Below, in pieces: positions 24,299-36,299 of a DNA stretch of 64,000 nucleotides. Within the stretch, counting starts at the first letter, position 1. Each line of letters begins with the position of its first letter. The notes beneath the pieces are model-generated. The model ran no database searches. It was not told the origin of the DNA and saw only the letters and a program-made list of their open reading frames with translations. Origin of the DNA: Tupaia tana (lineage: Eukaryota; Chordata; Mammalia; Scandentia; Tupaiidae); NCBI GenBank assembly GCA_026018925.1, contig JAKSZU010000008.1, positions 62,457,027-62,521,026 on the forward strand. The letters run 5' to 3'. Both the position numbers and the translations under genes were made by a program.

Positions 24299-25007
24299 TA
24301 AAAAACACATTCAAGAAATAAATCTAAAATGCTATTCATAGATGGAGAAACAGACAGATCTGGATAAAGTAACATGATACAAAACATACTGTATATATGT
24401 TATTCTTCAATTACTTAACCAGTAATTAAAAACTCAGTAAATAAGTAAATTGTAATATAAGAAAGGAAGTTATGATACATGAAGGTTGAATGACAATATC
24501 TATCATGCGTCTTATAAATCTAATAAATATTCTTCCCAAAGGCAAGAAGCATATAGGTCTGTATAGAGAATTTTTTTTTAAATTCACATTTAGACACACT
24601 ATGATGAAATGTTTGAATATAAAGGTAAATTTCAAAATCCACAGGAGAAACCCAAGAAGTTAGGCTATCTACCAAAAAATGATAGTAGACTTCACATCAG
24701 CAAAATATGCCAGAGGAATGATAGTTTCATATTGCTAAGGGAAAATAAATTTCCACTTAATGCAATCAACTAATGAATATTGAAGAGTGAGGATAAATTT
24801 TTTTTTAATTCAGATGCACAAAAGCTGAGATATGTTATATTTACAGACACTTACTAAAATATTAGCAAAAAATATACATCAGTAAGAATAAAAAATTGTA
24901 TAGAAAAGGAAAGAATGTGCTAAAATAACCAATAACGAAGAAATGAACAAAATAACAAAAAACCTGTTGGTGAATCTAGGTTTAAATATGTAAAACTGTG
25001 TATATGA

Positions 25008-25135
25008 GGACCAGTAGATGGCGTAATGATTACATTGCTGATCTCCCACATGGCCAATGGTGGTTTGAGTCCCAGAGATGGAGGCTTGAAACTCACACGA
25101 GGTGTGTGTGTGTGTGTGTGTCTGTGTGTGTGTGT

Positions 25136-25166
<31 letters not shown>

Positions 25167-25308
25167 CCCAAAATCCTGAGAGGAGACTGGAAGAGAAGGG
25201 ATTGCAGCATGGCCATCCCATCTAAGGGGTGATTTCTCACTTTCTATCCTTCTGTCTCTCCAGCAAGCGCATGTGCTATATAACAAAAATTTCTCTCTCT
25301 CTAAAAAA
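25008..25308 (+). mobile_element. tRNA-derived SINE, long form, with (GT)n expansion
   Basis: The short GTGTG motif after the head has expanded to a 70-bp (GT)n tract with TC interruptions (about 25102-25167). Flanks share 'gtgtat'. Confidence 0.92.
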
Positions 25309-25639
25309 AGTGTATGTTTGCATATGTATACATTAAATAGACTAAAAAAATAAAATATAGATAAGTTGAAATAAAACATTTAAAGATCCTTGTCCTATTT
25401 AAAGAGAAGAGCAGATGTATAGATTTGCCTCAAAACTTACTAGGTTAAGTATATAGTAATATTTAAGAGAAACTACTAAAAAGATAGCTCAAACTTACCA
25501 AGAGGTATTTTCAAAAGAGATATAAGGATAGGAGAATATTCAACTATTAATAATAGAAGATATGCTGCAATCCCTTATCTGCCTGGATTTTTTCATTAGA
25601 TGTTATAGCTTATAAAGCCTATTATTAAAAATATGGCAT

Positions 25640-26093
25640 GGGGCCAGCAGATGGCATAATGGTTATATTGATGGACTCCCATGTAGTTGACCTTGGTTTA
25701 AGTCCCAGACCTGGCAGCTTAAAAAGTCATGCCAGGGGTCGGCAGGTGGCATGGTAGTTAAGGGCACTGAACCCCCACATGACTGACCATGGTACAAGTC
25801 CTGGATCTGATGGCTTGCTTTCTCACTTTTCCTCTTTTTCTCTGTCCCTCTCTGGTCAAATTAAAAATAAGTAAGTAAATAAGTAAAGTTAAATAAAATA
25901 ATTATTAAAAACAAAAACAAAGACTCACAATAGGCACATATGTATACATGCCCAAAATCTTGAGAGGAGACTGGAGGAGAAGGGATTGGGCTGTGGCCAT
26001 CCCCCTGGGAGGGGATTCCTCGTTTTCTGTCTCTCCAGAGAGTGCATGCACCCTATGGTAAAAATCTCTCTATAAATAAATAAATAAATAAGG
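25640..26093 (+). mobile_element. tRNA-derived SINE, long form, split by another SINE
   Basis: Head and first 95 bp at 25640-25734, remainder from 'caataggcacatatgt' to the ATAA tail at 25919-26093. Interrupted just after 'agtcatgccag', the usual junction of the head with the middle block. Confidence 0.9.
25735..25918 (+). mobile_element. tRNA-derived SINE, short form, nested in a SINE
   Basis: 'ggggtcggcaggtggcatgg' head, CT-rich middle, 'ctctggtcaaattaaaaata' tail. Same strand as its host. Confidence 0.92.
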
Positions 26094-28599
26094 CATTATA
26101 TGCATTTTCAGGAATTATGATGAAGACAAAGTCAGAAAAATTATATGCAGAGTATTTTTGAATATTAAACTAGATTATACACTTGGAGCCTAATAAATAC
26201 ACAGAAAAGAACAAAGTGAAAGAGCTCAATAAGTGATACACATCGTTACTAACATCATCATCACTATGTTTAAATGTCAAGAAGTTTAAGCTTCCAGAGT
26301 TAACACAGAAAATAATCCTGTGCCTTCCTTGATATTAATGTCCAGTGTGATTAAAAATGGACATTCTAAACTTACAAGACATTTGGTAATTTGAAACAGG
26401 ATCCAGAAGGCCAAAACAGTAGAACACTTAAATTTATCCTACAGAAATAAATAATAAGATTAAACAGCACAGTGAGAGAAAAGAATAAACAAAAGACTCA
26501 CAATTGAAATGTAAAGGTATTGCACAAACTTATTTGAAAACTGGTACCACTTTTACAATGGTGAGGGTAAATTCGGTTTTGAGATAGTACTAGAAAACAT
26601 TAAATACCTTCCACATTTAGAAAGTGCTCCCTCCATTCTTAAGAATCTTACAGAACTATATATCACTTCATAGATTTTTTTTTCACATTGTGTCTTGTTC
26701 AATAATTTTTGAGCACTTGTATTTTTTCTTCCAGATCATAAGAATATACAGTCTTGAATACTGTCTTTCATTTTTGGTGTACCTCATGTACCCATCACAT
26801 GCCCTCTACATAGCTGAAACTCATTAAAATTGGTTTGTAGATAAATACATGAAAATAATTTTTCTAAATATAGCTGATACTTCTGAGAAGAGCTGCTTAA
26901 ATTTAGTAGTGCTTCTCTGTCACAGAGAAACAAAGAATTCTCTGTATTCCTCTTCTAACCCCACCAACTAAAGACCAAACTGGCATCAAGAGTAAGGTTT
27001 ATCAAGGAATAAATGCTTCCAATTTTTTTTAAGGTAAAAGCCTTCACATACTTTAAGAATGATCCTTTAACAGAAACTCAAATATTTCTAGCTTTGAAGA
27101 TATCAGACGCATAAGTTGCATTGCTCTATTATTCAGCCAGGCAGCTGACTCCTTTGCTTTTCATTTAAGAAGGATGTTACTTGGTGGCAGATGCCAGAAT
27201 CAAGAATTTTAGTGGACCCTGTTTCTTTTCAACCGTATTGTACCTATACAGGAATGTGCAATAGATATATCCACTGATGCATGTTCTTAGACCTTCCATG
27301 TTTACCTCCATCTTCTCTCTTCCATCCCCACACCGCTTTTGTGCATCTCTCATTACCATGCAACAGAGGACTGTGTGACAAATCATTGTGTAAAGACTAT
27401 TATCTATTAAGCCAAAGACAGTTTTATTTTAAAGAGTGACTTAAAATCTGCACCTTACTCTATGTATTGGTCTCCTTACATGCCAGATGGTTTCATTTCA
27501 ACATTAAGTTGTTGATCTTCCCATGACACTTGCCAGGAGAAAGTTTGGGACACCTCTTCACATATTTCTTGAAGTACCCTCTTGATACTAAGAAAACTTC
27601 TCCAGATGTAACCCAGTAAAGATAATACCTTGCAAACCATAAATAAAATGCGCTCAACTAAGCTCACATCAGGAGACTGTCAGCCTGTAGGAAGGCTTTT
27701 TCCCTTCCAGCAAAACTCAACAAATAAGATAGCAGGAAACTGAAGCTATAGGGTGTGATTCTTATACTGCTTTCATATTAGAATAATCCCAGATCAATTA
27801 AATGAGAGTTTCTAGGGAAAAGAAGGTCATTGTTTTTGTTTGCTTGTTTTTGAATTCTTTAGTGATTCTAATGTTTAGCTAGGTTAACAAGGGCCTACTG
27901 ACCTGAGGCTCATACTTTCTCTCTAAAAAGAAAAAACAATACATGTCTTTTTGGATTATGTTTGTTTATTTTTTTCCATGAGAGAATAAATAAGAGAAAG
28001 GCACCTTCAACATGGTCCTGATGCAGCAATCGCCCCCAGTCTCGGCTGACCTGGATTACGGTTCCACAGTGCGCCCAGTGTGCTCAGGAAGTTCTCAGTA
28101 GGCAAACCCAGCATCTCTCCCCTACAGTCCAGTTTAGTTACTGCTGTGCACACTACCTGATCTAACCCACGCCTACTGTTTTTAAAAAGGCAGTTACAGA
28201 TAAGCAAAAAAAGACAAGCCACGTGTAATCCTGATTTCTAGAGATAAAAAGCATAAAAACCTTATGTTTTTCAACATCTTTTACTTTGCATTTTTATGTG
28301 AAAATGTGTACGTATGTGAGTGCTATGTTTCTTGCATTTTTTTCATTTCGTATATCATAAAAATCTTTAAAATCATAATTCCACTGAGAAAATGGCTAAT
28401 AATTCAGGAAAAATGGTCAACAATTTAGTCTTTACTTGTAGAATCTCACTCCAAACGGCTAGTCCTTCATTGGAATGACCTATAAGTAGGATAACATTAT
28501 CTGACTATTTCCTTCTCACCCTTCCTTCCTGTGTCCTCCCTTCTTCCCCTTTTTCCTCCCTCCCTCCTTGCATTCCTGCTTTCTTTTTGTTTATATGAT
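26094..28599. other. Unassigned SINE-free stretch
   Basis: 2.5 kb without SINEs. 26600-26830 has a weak L2/MIR 3'-end texture. 27990-28230 is noticeably less AT-rich, with an open minus-strand frame of 71 codons (28007-28222) of no known family. Confidence 0.4.
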
Positions 28600-28986
28600 G
28601 CAATTTAAAAGAGATCGGATGTGGAGAAATTGGAGTCCTCTTACATTGCTAGTGAAAATGTAAAATGGTGCAACTCCTTTGGAAAACAGTTCAGCAGTTT
28701 CTCTAACAGTTAAGCATAGAATTAAAACATGCATAGGGAGTCTGCTCCTAAGCATCTATCCGAAGAGGGAAAAACAAATTAAAACATATATCTTCACAAA
28801 AAGCTGCACAGACATGTTCTAAGCGATATTGTTCATAATGCCCAAAATGTTGAAATAATCCAGATGTCCATCAATGTATGGACATAAATAAATGGAATGT
28901 GGTATTTCATAAAGAGCAATATCATTCACAAATAATAAAATGAAGTACTGATACATGCTCTGATATTGATGAACCTTGAAAACATT

Positions 28987-29040
28987 AAACTAAGTGAGAG
29001 AAACCACTTAGTTTATATGTGGTCATGAAAGACCACATAT
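28987..29040. repeat. Two adjacent perfect 10-bp inverted repeats
   Basis: Arms 'aaactaagtg' (28987-28996) and 'cacttagttt' (29005-29014), then 'atatgtggtc' (29015-29024) and 'gaccacatat' (29031-29040), inside the L1M remnant. Confidence 0.85.
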
Positions 29041-29281
29041 TGTTCAATTCCATTTATATGAAATATTCAGAATAAGCAAATATATTATAGAGGCAAAACA
29101 GTAAACTAATAGTTGTTGAGAATAGGGGTGAGGAAAAAGAGGATGACAATTGATTACTAAAAAGTTTGGGGTTTCTTTTAGGGAAAATGAAAATTTTCTA
29201 AGGTTGAATTGTGCTGATAATTGAAAAATAGTAAGAGTAGGTTAAAAAACACATTGAATAGAGCACTTCAATGGGTGAACA

Positions 29282-29545
29282 GGGCTGGCTCTGTGGAGCA
29301 GCAATGATGTACTACTCAATAGATGCTAGATCCCAGATGGCAAGTGTGAGTCAAATCCCGGCCTGTCTGACTTGAACTTGAAATATGCCAGGTGTGAACA
29401 AGAGAGTCCAAGACCCAATGGGCAGGCAGACTGGAGATAGGGGATTGTGCCATGACCAGGGAAGGTGGTCTCCCTTCTTTTCTTCTCCCTCTGATTCTCA
29501 CATATGCATGTGCATGTGCTCTATCATAAATAAAAGAAAAATCTT
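29282..29545 (+). mobile_element. tRNA-derived SINE, old long form
   Basis: 'gggctggctctgtggagcag' head with diverged B box 'gagtcaaatcccg', middle 'ggagataggggattgtgcca', tail 'tgtgctctatcata'. Confidence 0.8.
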
Positions 29546-30164
29546 AATGGATTAATTGTATGGTATGTGAACTACATCTCAACAAAGCTGTTAAAAATAT
29601 AGAAACTCATTCTTATTTTGCATGTTAATGTTCTGGCATTGATCTTTTATTACGCCTTTGGAAAGGTTTTAGTTTCCTTAGCTATTCTTCCTTTTTTTTC
29701 CTTCCAAAATATGTCTCTTTTCTAAGTGAGCTAATGGGGAGGTTTACCACTTCCTGGGTAGGGAAGGGGGGAGAGAATGACAAAACTTAGTTCTTGTTTA
29801 AAAGAAGTTTGATATTACAAATCTTTTTGTCTCTAGAGGCTCAACTTTAAACCCTTGGCAGAAGGATCTGAGTGAAAACTGTGTCACACTGTTAAACTTC
29901 TCTTAATATTAAAATAATTTTTTTTCAGAACTTGAATAGTTTGGACACACTACCCAATTAACTAGGTTTCTGGTTTGTTCTTCTTACCATCTGCTGAAAA
30001 CACACCTTAAGATAAACTCTATGTTATTCTCAAAAGAAGTTCTCATTGAAAAATTCCACTCTTATAATTTATGCTCTTGAAAAATATAGGTTCATAATAA
30101 TTTAGATTGCCAATAAGTTGAGAGGTGAGAAAGAGGAAGTTAGGGCTGCTAAGATTACCATGGA

Positions 30165-30360
30165 GGCCAGCTGTAACACAGTGCTCTATGATGCCGAAGC
30201 TACATGAGAAGCTCCGAGGTACTGTACGTGTCCAGAATGTGTGATTGCCCATGGTTTGGAGATGGCTAAGGCTGGGGGAAGGTCACAGCATGAAAATCCT
30301 GCTAGAGGTGCCCTGGCTCTCTCCCTGTCTCTCTTTCTTTGTCTCTCAAGAAAAAAATAA
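30165..30360 (+). mobile_element. tRNA-derived SINE, type C
   Basis: 'ggccagctgtaacacagtgc' head, 'cagcatgaaaatcctgctag' and 'aggtgccctggctctctccc' body, short A-tail. Confidence 0.75.
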
Positions 30361-30990
30361 TGGATTAACTTGGGGAAAAGAAGAGTACTGTGAAGAGTTA
30401 TGTAAAATGGTGCAACTGAATAGCATTTTGTATTGATAAGAAGGAACAAGAGCAAAAGCCTACTTTTATGCTGTGTGTTGTGGTTAACTTGATTAAATAT
30501 AGGTTTAGAGTTTAGCTTGAGCTTCAGGATTGCATTAACCTGGTCAAACTAAACTGTTACTTGAAATTGCACCTGGATATTTGGAAATAGCAATTTCATA
30601 CCCTTTGGGAATTTTTTTTCCCTCCCCTTTTGCTTTTAAGCAGTACAAAATAATGTGAAAATTTCTGGCCTATTATAAACTCATGGAGTATGTATAGCAA
30701 GTCAACCGCTAGCTAATCTTTCAGGGAAAACATTCCAGAACTGGTGGGCATAATCTCTTGGAATAGAAGTACCAGTCAAAGGCATTATAAAGGGGAACAA
30801 AGAGTGTATTAATCTGAATAGAAATCTACAAGAGTTTCCTGTCATTTTTAGACTGGAAGTGATGTAAGATATAATTGAAATAAAGTTGTATAATCTGTAT
30901 TAAAATCAAAGCATCCATATTAAAATTGTATTCATGGTCCATACAAGATAACTTTTCTATATAAAAAATGATGGTATAGGGACCAGCAGT

Positions 30991-31001
30991 TAGCGTAATG
31001 G
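30991..31001 (+). promoter_or_regulatory. Pol III A box of the reference SINE
   Basis: 'tagcgtaatgg' fits the tRNA A-box pattern TRGYNNANNGG and lies 12 bp from the element start. Confidence 0.75.
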
Positions 31002-31033
31002 CTATGTCGCTGGACTCCCACGTAGTCGACCGC

Positions 31034-31044
31034 GGTTCGAGTCC
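31034..31044 (+). promoter_or_regulatory. Pol III B box of the reference SINE
   Basis: 'ggttcgagtcc' is a perfect match to GGTTCGANNCC, 33 bp after the A box, the usual tRNA spacing. Confidence 0.85.
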
Positions 31045-32187
31045 CGGACCCGGCGGCTTAAACTCACGCCGGGCGCGTGTGCGTGCGTGCCCAAGATCCC
31101 GAGAGGAGAATGGAGGAGAAGGGATTGCGGTGTGGCCATCCCCCCTGGGGGGTGATTTCCTGCTTTCTATCTCTCTGTCTCTCTCTGTCTGTCTGGCGAG
31201 CGCACGCGCCCTATAGCAAAAACCTCTCAAAAAAAAAAAAAATGATGGTATAGAAAATAAGTGATATACTGACAGTTCTATGACATAACCTACTAATGTC
31301 TCTTGTGGAGGCATATGCCCTTAACTCAGGCTGTGTCCATTCCTTTTGAAAAAAATGACTCAGAAATACTTTTCCTTCCTAAAAGGTAATGCCAAAAGTG
31401 AGTGGTCCTCAGATTTTACTAATTAACTCTATATTTTAGAGCAGTTTCTGGTATACAAAAAACATGAGCAGAAAGTATAGAGTTCCCAAATACCTCCTCT
31501 CTCCACCTCAACCCTACACACAGTTTTCTTTATTATTAATAACATTTTGCTCAAAAGTGGTACATTTGTTACAAGTCATGAACCTCTATTGATACATTAT
31601 TATTATAAACTCCATAATTAACATTGGGTTCATTCTTTGTGTTGAGTCTTAACATCTGTTAATTTATTTATATCTTTAATTCCTTTCATTAGCGCTTTGT
31701 GGTTTTCCTCTTATAGGTCTGGTACATTGTCAGATTTATAACTAAGTACTCTTTCTTCCTTCCTTCATTTTTTTTTTTTCTGGTGGTAAAGTGAATTGTG
31801 TGGTTTTTTGTTTGTTTTTGTTTTTGTTCTTTTTTTTTTCCTTTTCATAGTCCAATTGTTAATTGTTAGTATAGAGAAAAAATGGACTTTTGTATATTAG
31901 CCTTGTATCCAGCAACCTTGTTATAACTTCTGAGGAGCTCCAAGAGATTTCTGTTGTTATTGTTTTTGTCTTCTCCCTAGGATGGTCAAGTCATCTGTGA
32001 ACGAAGGAAGGTTTATTTCTTCCCTTCTCAAACTGTAACCACTTTGTTTCCTTTCTTTCCTTATTGCATTAGCTAGGACTTCCAGTACAATGTTAAGTTG
32101 GAGAGGTAACACAAGATACCTGTTTGCTTCTGATCTTAGGGGAAAAAGCACCAAGTTTCTCCCATTAAGTATAACATTAGCTGTACA

Positions 32188-32439
32188 GTTTGTTTATTTT
32201 TAGGTTTTTGCATAGGGTGCATGTGCTTGCCAGAGAGAGACAGTGAGAGGGAAAGTGAGAAGTTATCCCATGGGAAGATGGCCATGCTGCAATCCTTTCT
32301 CCTCCATTCTCTTCCTGGAATTTTGGGCACACACACATACATGACTGGCATGAGTTTCAGGCTGCTGGATCTGGGATTTTAACCACGGTCAGTTACGTGG
32401 GATCCCAGCACCTTAACCACTACACCACTTGCTCACCCA
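32188..32439 (-). mobile_element. tRNA-derived SINE, long form, in L1 (antisense)
   Basis: Splits the RT coding segment between 'ataacattagctgta' and 'ctgtaggtttttttataggt'. Moderately diverged. Confidence 0.88.
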
Positions 32440-32893
32440 ACTGTAGGTTTTTTTATAGGTGCTTTACATCAAGTTGAGGACGTCACTCTCTATTCCTTTT
32501 GTTGAGAGGGTTATAATGAATGGGTGCTAGAATTTATCAAATGTTTTTCCTGTTATTTATTAATATGATCACATGATTTTACTTTTTTATGCTTTTGGTG
32601 GGATAGATTACAGATTTGCATGCCTGGATTAAGTCTCACTTGGTCATGGTACATAATTAATTTTATGCATCATTGGATCAATTTGTTAATTTTTACTTTC
32701 TTTTTAAGCATTTTGCATTTGTGCTGATGAGAGAGATAGGTCTAGTGTTTATTTTCTTGTGATGCCTTTGGTTTTGGTATTAGGTTAACGCTGGGTGCAA
32801 AGAGTGAGTTAGGAAATATTCTCTCTGCTTCTATTTTTGAAAGAGATCGTAGAGAGTTAGTATTATTTTCCCTTAAAATCTTTAACAGAATTT

Positions 32894-33129
32894 AGTTCAA
32901 CTCCATGGTCTGGCGATTGAGAGAGCTGATCATGGCTGACCATGAATTTGAAATCTTGGGCTGGCAACTTCAGAGACATGCTGGAGCTGTGTGCATGTAT
33001 GCCAAAATACTGATAGGATGGAGAAATGGAGACAGGATTGTAGCATGATGGCATCTGCATGATGGGTACTTTCTTCTCCCTTTTTCTCTGTCTCTGCTGA
33101 GTGCAAGACTCAGTTGAAAAGTTTTAATA
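32894..33129 (+). mobile_element. tRNA-derived SINE, old, in L1
   Basis: Strongly diverged (middle 'ccaaaatactgataggatgg') but flanked by the TSD 'tttaacagaattt' (32881-32893) and 'tttaatagaattt' (33130-33142). Confidence 0.8.
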
Positions 33130-33386
33130 TTTAATAGAATTTCCAAGTAACTCTATTTGGGCCTAATACTTTCTGTTTTGTAAGTTATTGATTCAATTTA
33201 CTTAATAGATATAAGAATATTCAGATTATCTCTTTCTCCTGGTATTAATTTTGATAGATTGTGCCTTTCTTCTAGATTGTCAAATTTGTGAGCATGGAAT
33301 TGTTCATAATTTTCATTTATTATCCTTTTAATATCCATGGGATCAGTAGAGGTTGTCTCTCTTTATTTCTGCTATTAGTAATTTGT

Positions 33387-33389
<3 letters not shown>

Positions 33390-33418
<29 letters not shown>
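33390..33418. repeat. (TC)n microsatellite
   Basis: Uninterrupted TC dinucleotide run of about 28 bp inside L1. Confidence 0.9.
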
Positions 33419-33420
<2 letters not shown>

Positions 33421-33547
33421 TGGTGTGATAGAGGCTTACCAATGCTATTCTTCTTTTTAAAGAAATCGCTTTTGTGTTTTTTTTTTTTAATTTTCTTTAT
33501 TCATTTCCTATGTTAAATTCATTCATTTCTCTATTTATTTATTTATT

Positions 33548-33790
33548 TAGAGATATTTGCCTTAAGGTGCATGCACTTGCTGGAGAGAGAGAAAGACAAA
33601 AACAGTGAGAGGGAAAGTGAGAAATTATCTTCTAGGGGAGATGACCACACTGCAATCCCTTCTCCTCCCAGGATTTTGGACATGCAAGCACATGCATTCG
33701 ACATGAGTTTCAAGCCCCTGGGTCTAGAATTTGAACTGCGATTGGGCATATGGGAGTCCAGCAACATAACCGCTATGCTATCTACTGGCC
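33548..33790 (-). mobile_element. tRNA-derived SINE, long form, in L1 (antisense)
   Basis: 'gagatatttgccttaaggtg' to 'ctatctactggcc'. The tail is ATTT repeats to the left. Confidence 0.88.
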
Positions 33791-34875
33791 ACTTCTCCCC
33801 TTATTTTATTATTTCCTTTCTCCTGCTTGGTTTGGATTTAATTTCTTTTCCTTTTTCTAGTTATCTAAAGTAGAATTTAATTATTGATTTTAGATCATTT
33901 GTATTTTCTAATATATGGATCTGATACAATAAATTTTTAAGCACTGCTTTTTCTGCATCCCAGAAATTCTAATAAGTTGTATTTTCATCATCACTTATTT
34001 CAAAAAATAAGAAAATTTCTACTGAGACTTCTTTATTGATCCAGCTGTTATTTAGAAATGTGCTGTTTAATCTCCAAATATTTTAGGATTTTCTAGCTAT
34101 CCCTCTACTAGTTATTTTTAGCTTAATTCCATTGTGATCTAAGAGTATACTTTAAGGGACTTTTTTCTTTTAAATTTGTTAGATGTGTTTTATGGCGCAG
34201 AATGTGGTCTATATTAATAAATGTTCCATGTAAATTTGAAAAGAATGTTTTCTGCTATAAAAATGTCAATTAAATTCTGTTGATTGATGGTGTCAGTCAG
34301 TTCAACTATACTCTGACTGATTTTCTGCCTGCTAGATCTGTCAATTGTTAATTGAGGAGTGTTTAAATGTCCAAGTCTAATAGTTAACTAATCCATTTCT
34401 TCTTGTAATTCTGTAGTTTTTGTCTTACGTATTTTGACTCTCTATCACACTCACAGTAAGAACTGTTAGGTCATCTTCTGATATTGACTCCTCATTTTTG
34501 AATGCCTGTCTTTCTCTCTGGTAATTTTCTGTGCTCTCAAGTCTGGTATGTCTGAAATTAATACAGTAACTTCAACTTGTTTAGTGTTAACATGATATAT
34601 CTTTCTCCATCTCTTTACTTTTAATCTATTTGTCTTTACATTTAAAGTAGGTTTTTACAGACATAATATAATTTGGTTTTTTTGGTCCCTCTGACCGTTT
34701 TTTTTAAAAATTGATCTAGTTGGGCCATTAACATTTAAGATAATTATTGACATAGTCAGCTTAATATCTACCATATTTGTAATTATTTTCTATTTGCTAT
34801 CTTTGTTTTTTTATTTTTTCTTTTCCTTTTTACTTCCATTCTTTTGTTACCTTCTCTGGTTTCAAATGAGCATTT

Positions 34876-35053
34876 AAAAAAAATATTTTATTTAACTTTA
34901 TTTATTTATTTTTAAATTTGTCCAGAGAGAGACAGAGCAAGAGAGAGGAAGAGAGAGGTAAAGTGAGAATGCAAGCCGCCAAGTCTGGGACTTGAACTGT
35001 GGTCAGCCTGTGGGAGTCCAGCATCTTTAACCACCATGCCACCTGCTGGCCCT
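34876..35053 (-). mobile_element. tRNA-derived SINE, short form, in L1 (antisense)
   Basis: 'aatttgtccagagagagaca' to 'ccacctgctggccct'. TSD 'aaatgagcattt' (34864-34875) and 'aaagtgagcattt' (35054-35066). Confidence 0.92.
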
Positions 35054-35567
35054 AAAGTGAGCATTTTATATAAGCTATTTTTTTCTGTTCTTTTAACATA
35101 ATAAATTTTGCTTTAATTTTTTTTTCTGGTTGCTCTAGAGTTCTTAATTTACATTTACAACTAATCCAAGTCCACTTTCAAATAATAATAAACTGCTTCA
35201 CATATAGAGAAAATACCTAATAACAAAGTATTTCTAATTTTTCCCTTATAACATTGCCGTCATTCATTTTGCATATCCACATAAATGTATATATCCGTAT
35301 AATCACATAATAAATGTTTGCTATTATTATTCTGTTATCTGTTAGATAAGTTTAAATTGAAAATATGTGATTTTTACCTTTCTTTACTTCTTCGATAATG
35401 CTCTTCTTTACTTAGGGTGATCCGAGTTTCAAAACTATATATAATTCCATCAATTTTCATTTGTCTTGAGAGTCTTTCTCATTCATCTTTAGAAACATTT
35501 CAGTGAAAACAGAATTCCAAGTTAATGTTTTATTGCAATACCTTAAGTATTTCACTTCATTCTTTTC

Positions 35568-35821
35568 TTTCTCTCTCTTTCTTTTCAGTTACCAAAGAAC
35601 ACATGCACTCACCAGAGACAAAGAGAAACAGAGAGTGTGAGAAAGCACTCCCAGAGGAGTGTGATCATTCCATAATCTCTTCTCCATTTCTGTATCTTGT
35701 CTGGATTTGGGCATACATGTACATGCACCCAGTGTGTTCTTCAGCCTTTTGGGCTAGAATTCAAGCTGCACAGTCAGCCATGTGGGATTAGCCCTTAGTC
35801 ACTTGGCTATAGAGCCAGCCT
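35568..35821 (-). mobile_element. tRNA-derived SINE, old, in L1 (antisense)
   Basis: 'aacacatgcactcaccagag' to 'ctatagagccagcc'. Approximate TSD 'cacttcattcttttc' and 'ccactcttttcc'. Confidence 0.82.
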
Positions 35822-36299
35822 ACTCCACTCTTTTCCTTATTGCATGATTTCTGAATAAAAGTGTGATGTAATTCTTAACTATTGTTCCTCTATAAGTAAA
35901 GTTCTATCATCTCATATCCACCACCTCTGGCTTCTTTCAAGATTTTCTTTTTATCCTTGAATTTCTGCAGTTCTAATATTATATGCCTAGGTGTAGGTTT
36001 TTGGCATTTATTCTGCTGAACTTCTTGGTATTTGTCATTAGTTTCAGGAAATTCTCAGCCTTTATTACTTTTATATTCTACCTGCTCCTTTCTCTTTTTC
36101 TTTACTTTTTGGTATTATATGTAACACACACACACACATTACACCTTTTATAATTGTTTCATAGTTCTTGGATATTTGTTCTCTTAGATTGGAAAGTTTT
36201 TAGTGGTATATCTTCCTACTCACCGATTTCTCCTCAAGTATGTCCATTCCACTGATAAGCCCATCAAAATTATTCTTTTCTTCTATAGTGGTTTTTTAA

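Larger units (their letters stand above)
23690..25560 (+). mobile_element. Old L1M ORF1 region (decayed)
   Basis: Collinear with L1M ORF1 and the spacer after it: 'caaagctcaatatgtgaatt' and 'cacagataatgggaaattgg' (start of ORF1-type sequence), 'acactatgatgaaatgtttg' (24596), 'gacttcacatcagcaaaata', then 'acaaaagctgagatatgt' (24818). Split by SINEs at 23981 and 25008. Confidence 0.55.
28600..29600 (+). mobile_element. Old L1M 3' end, split by a SINE
   Basis: 'gatgtggagaaattggagtc', 'ttggaaaacagttcagcagt', 'aatccagatgtccatcaatg' and 'gaccacatattgttcaattc' are collinear with the L1M ORF2 end and 3' UTR. After the SINE it finishes with 'gtatgtgaactacatctcaa'. Confidence 0.8.
30979..31238 (+). 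mobile_element. tRNA-derived SINE, long form, best-preserved copy (reference)
   Basis: The least diverged member. It is a non-autonomous retroposon transcribed by RNA polymerase III and mobilised by L1 (known of such SINEs). In order it shows a tRNA-like head (to about 31055), a GTGCGTGCGTG-type stretch, the 'gatcccgagaggagaatgg' block, a CCCCCC/GGGGGG hairpin with 'tggg', a CT-rich tract, 'gcgcacgcgccctatagc' and a short A-tail. CpGs are largely intact. Perfect 16-bp TSD at 30963-30978 and about 31237-31252, containing 'aatgatggtata'. Confidence 0.97.

Noticed and set aside
24879..25379. Antisense open frame of 166 codons with His-Thr repeats
   Set aside because: Created by the (GT)n expansion in a SINE.
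30979..31055. tRNA gene at the SINE head
   Set aside because: A and B boxes are good, but there is no proper acceptor stem or anticodon arm, and the unit is part of a 260-bp retroposon with TSDs.
30998..31216. Many open frames of 60-170 codons, often with the phrase 'SLDSHVVD' or its antisense 'CYRARALARQTER'
   Set aside because: They are translations of the SINE consensus in different frames. The recurring peptide simply reflects the repeated DNA.
31957..32154. Functional reverse transcriptase
   Set aside because: Recognisable L1 RT block, but only 65 codons remain open, flanked by frameshifts and SINE insertions.
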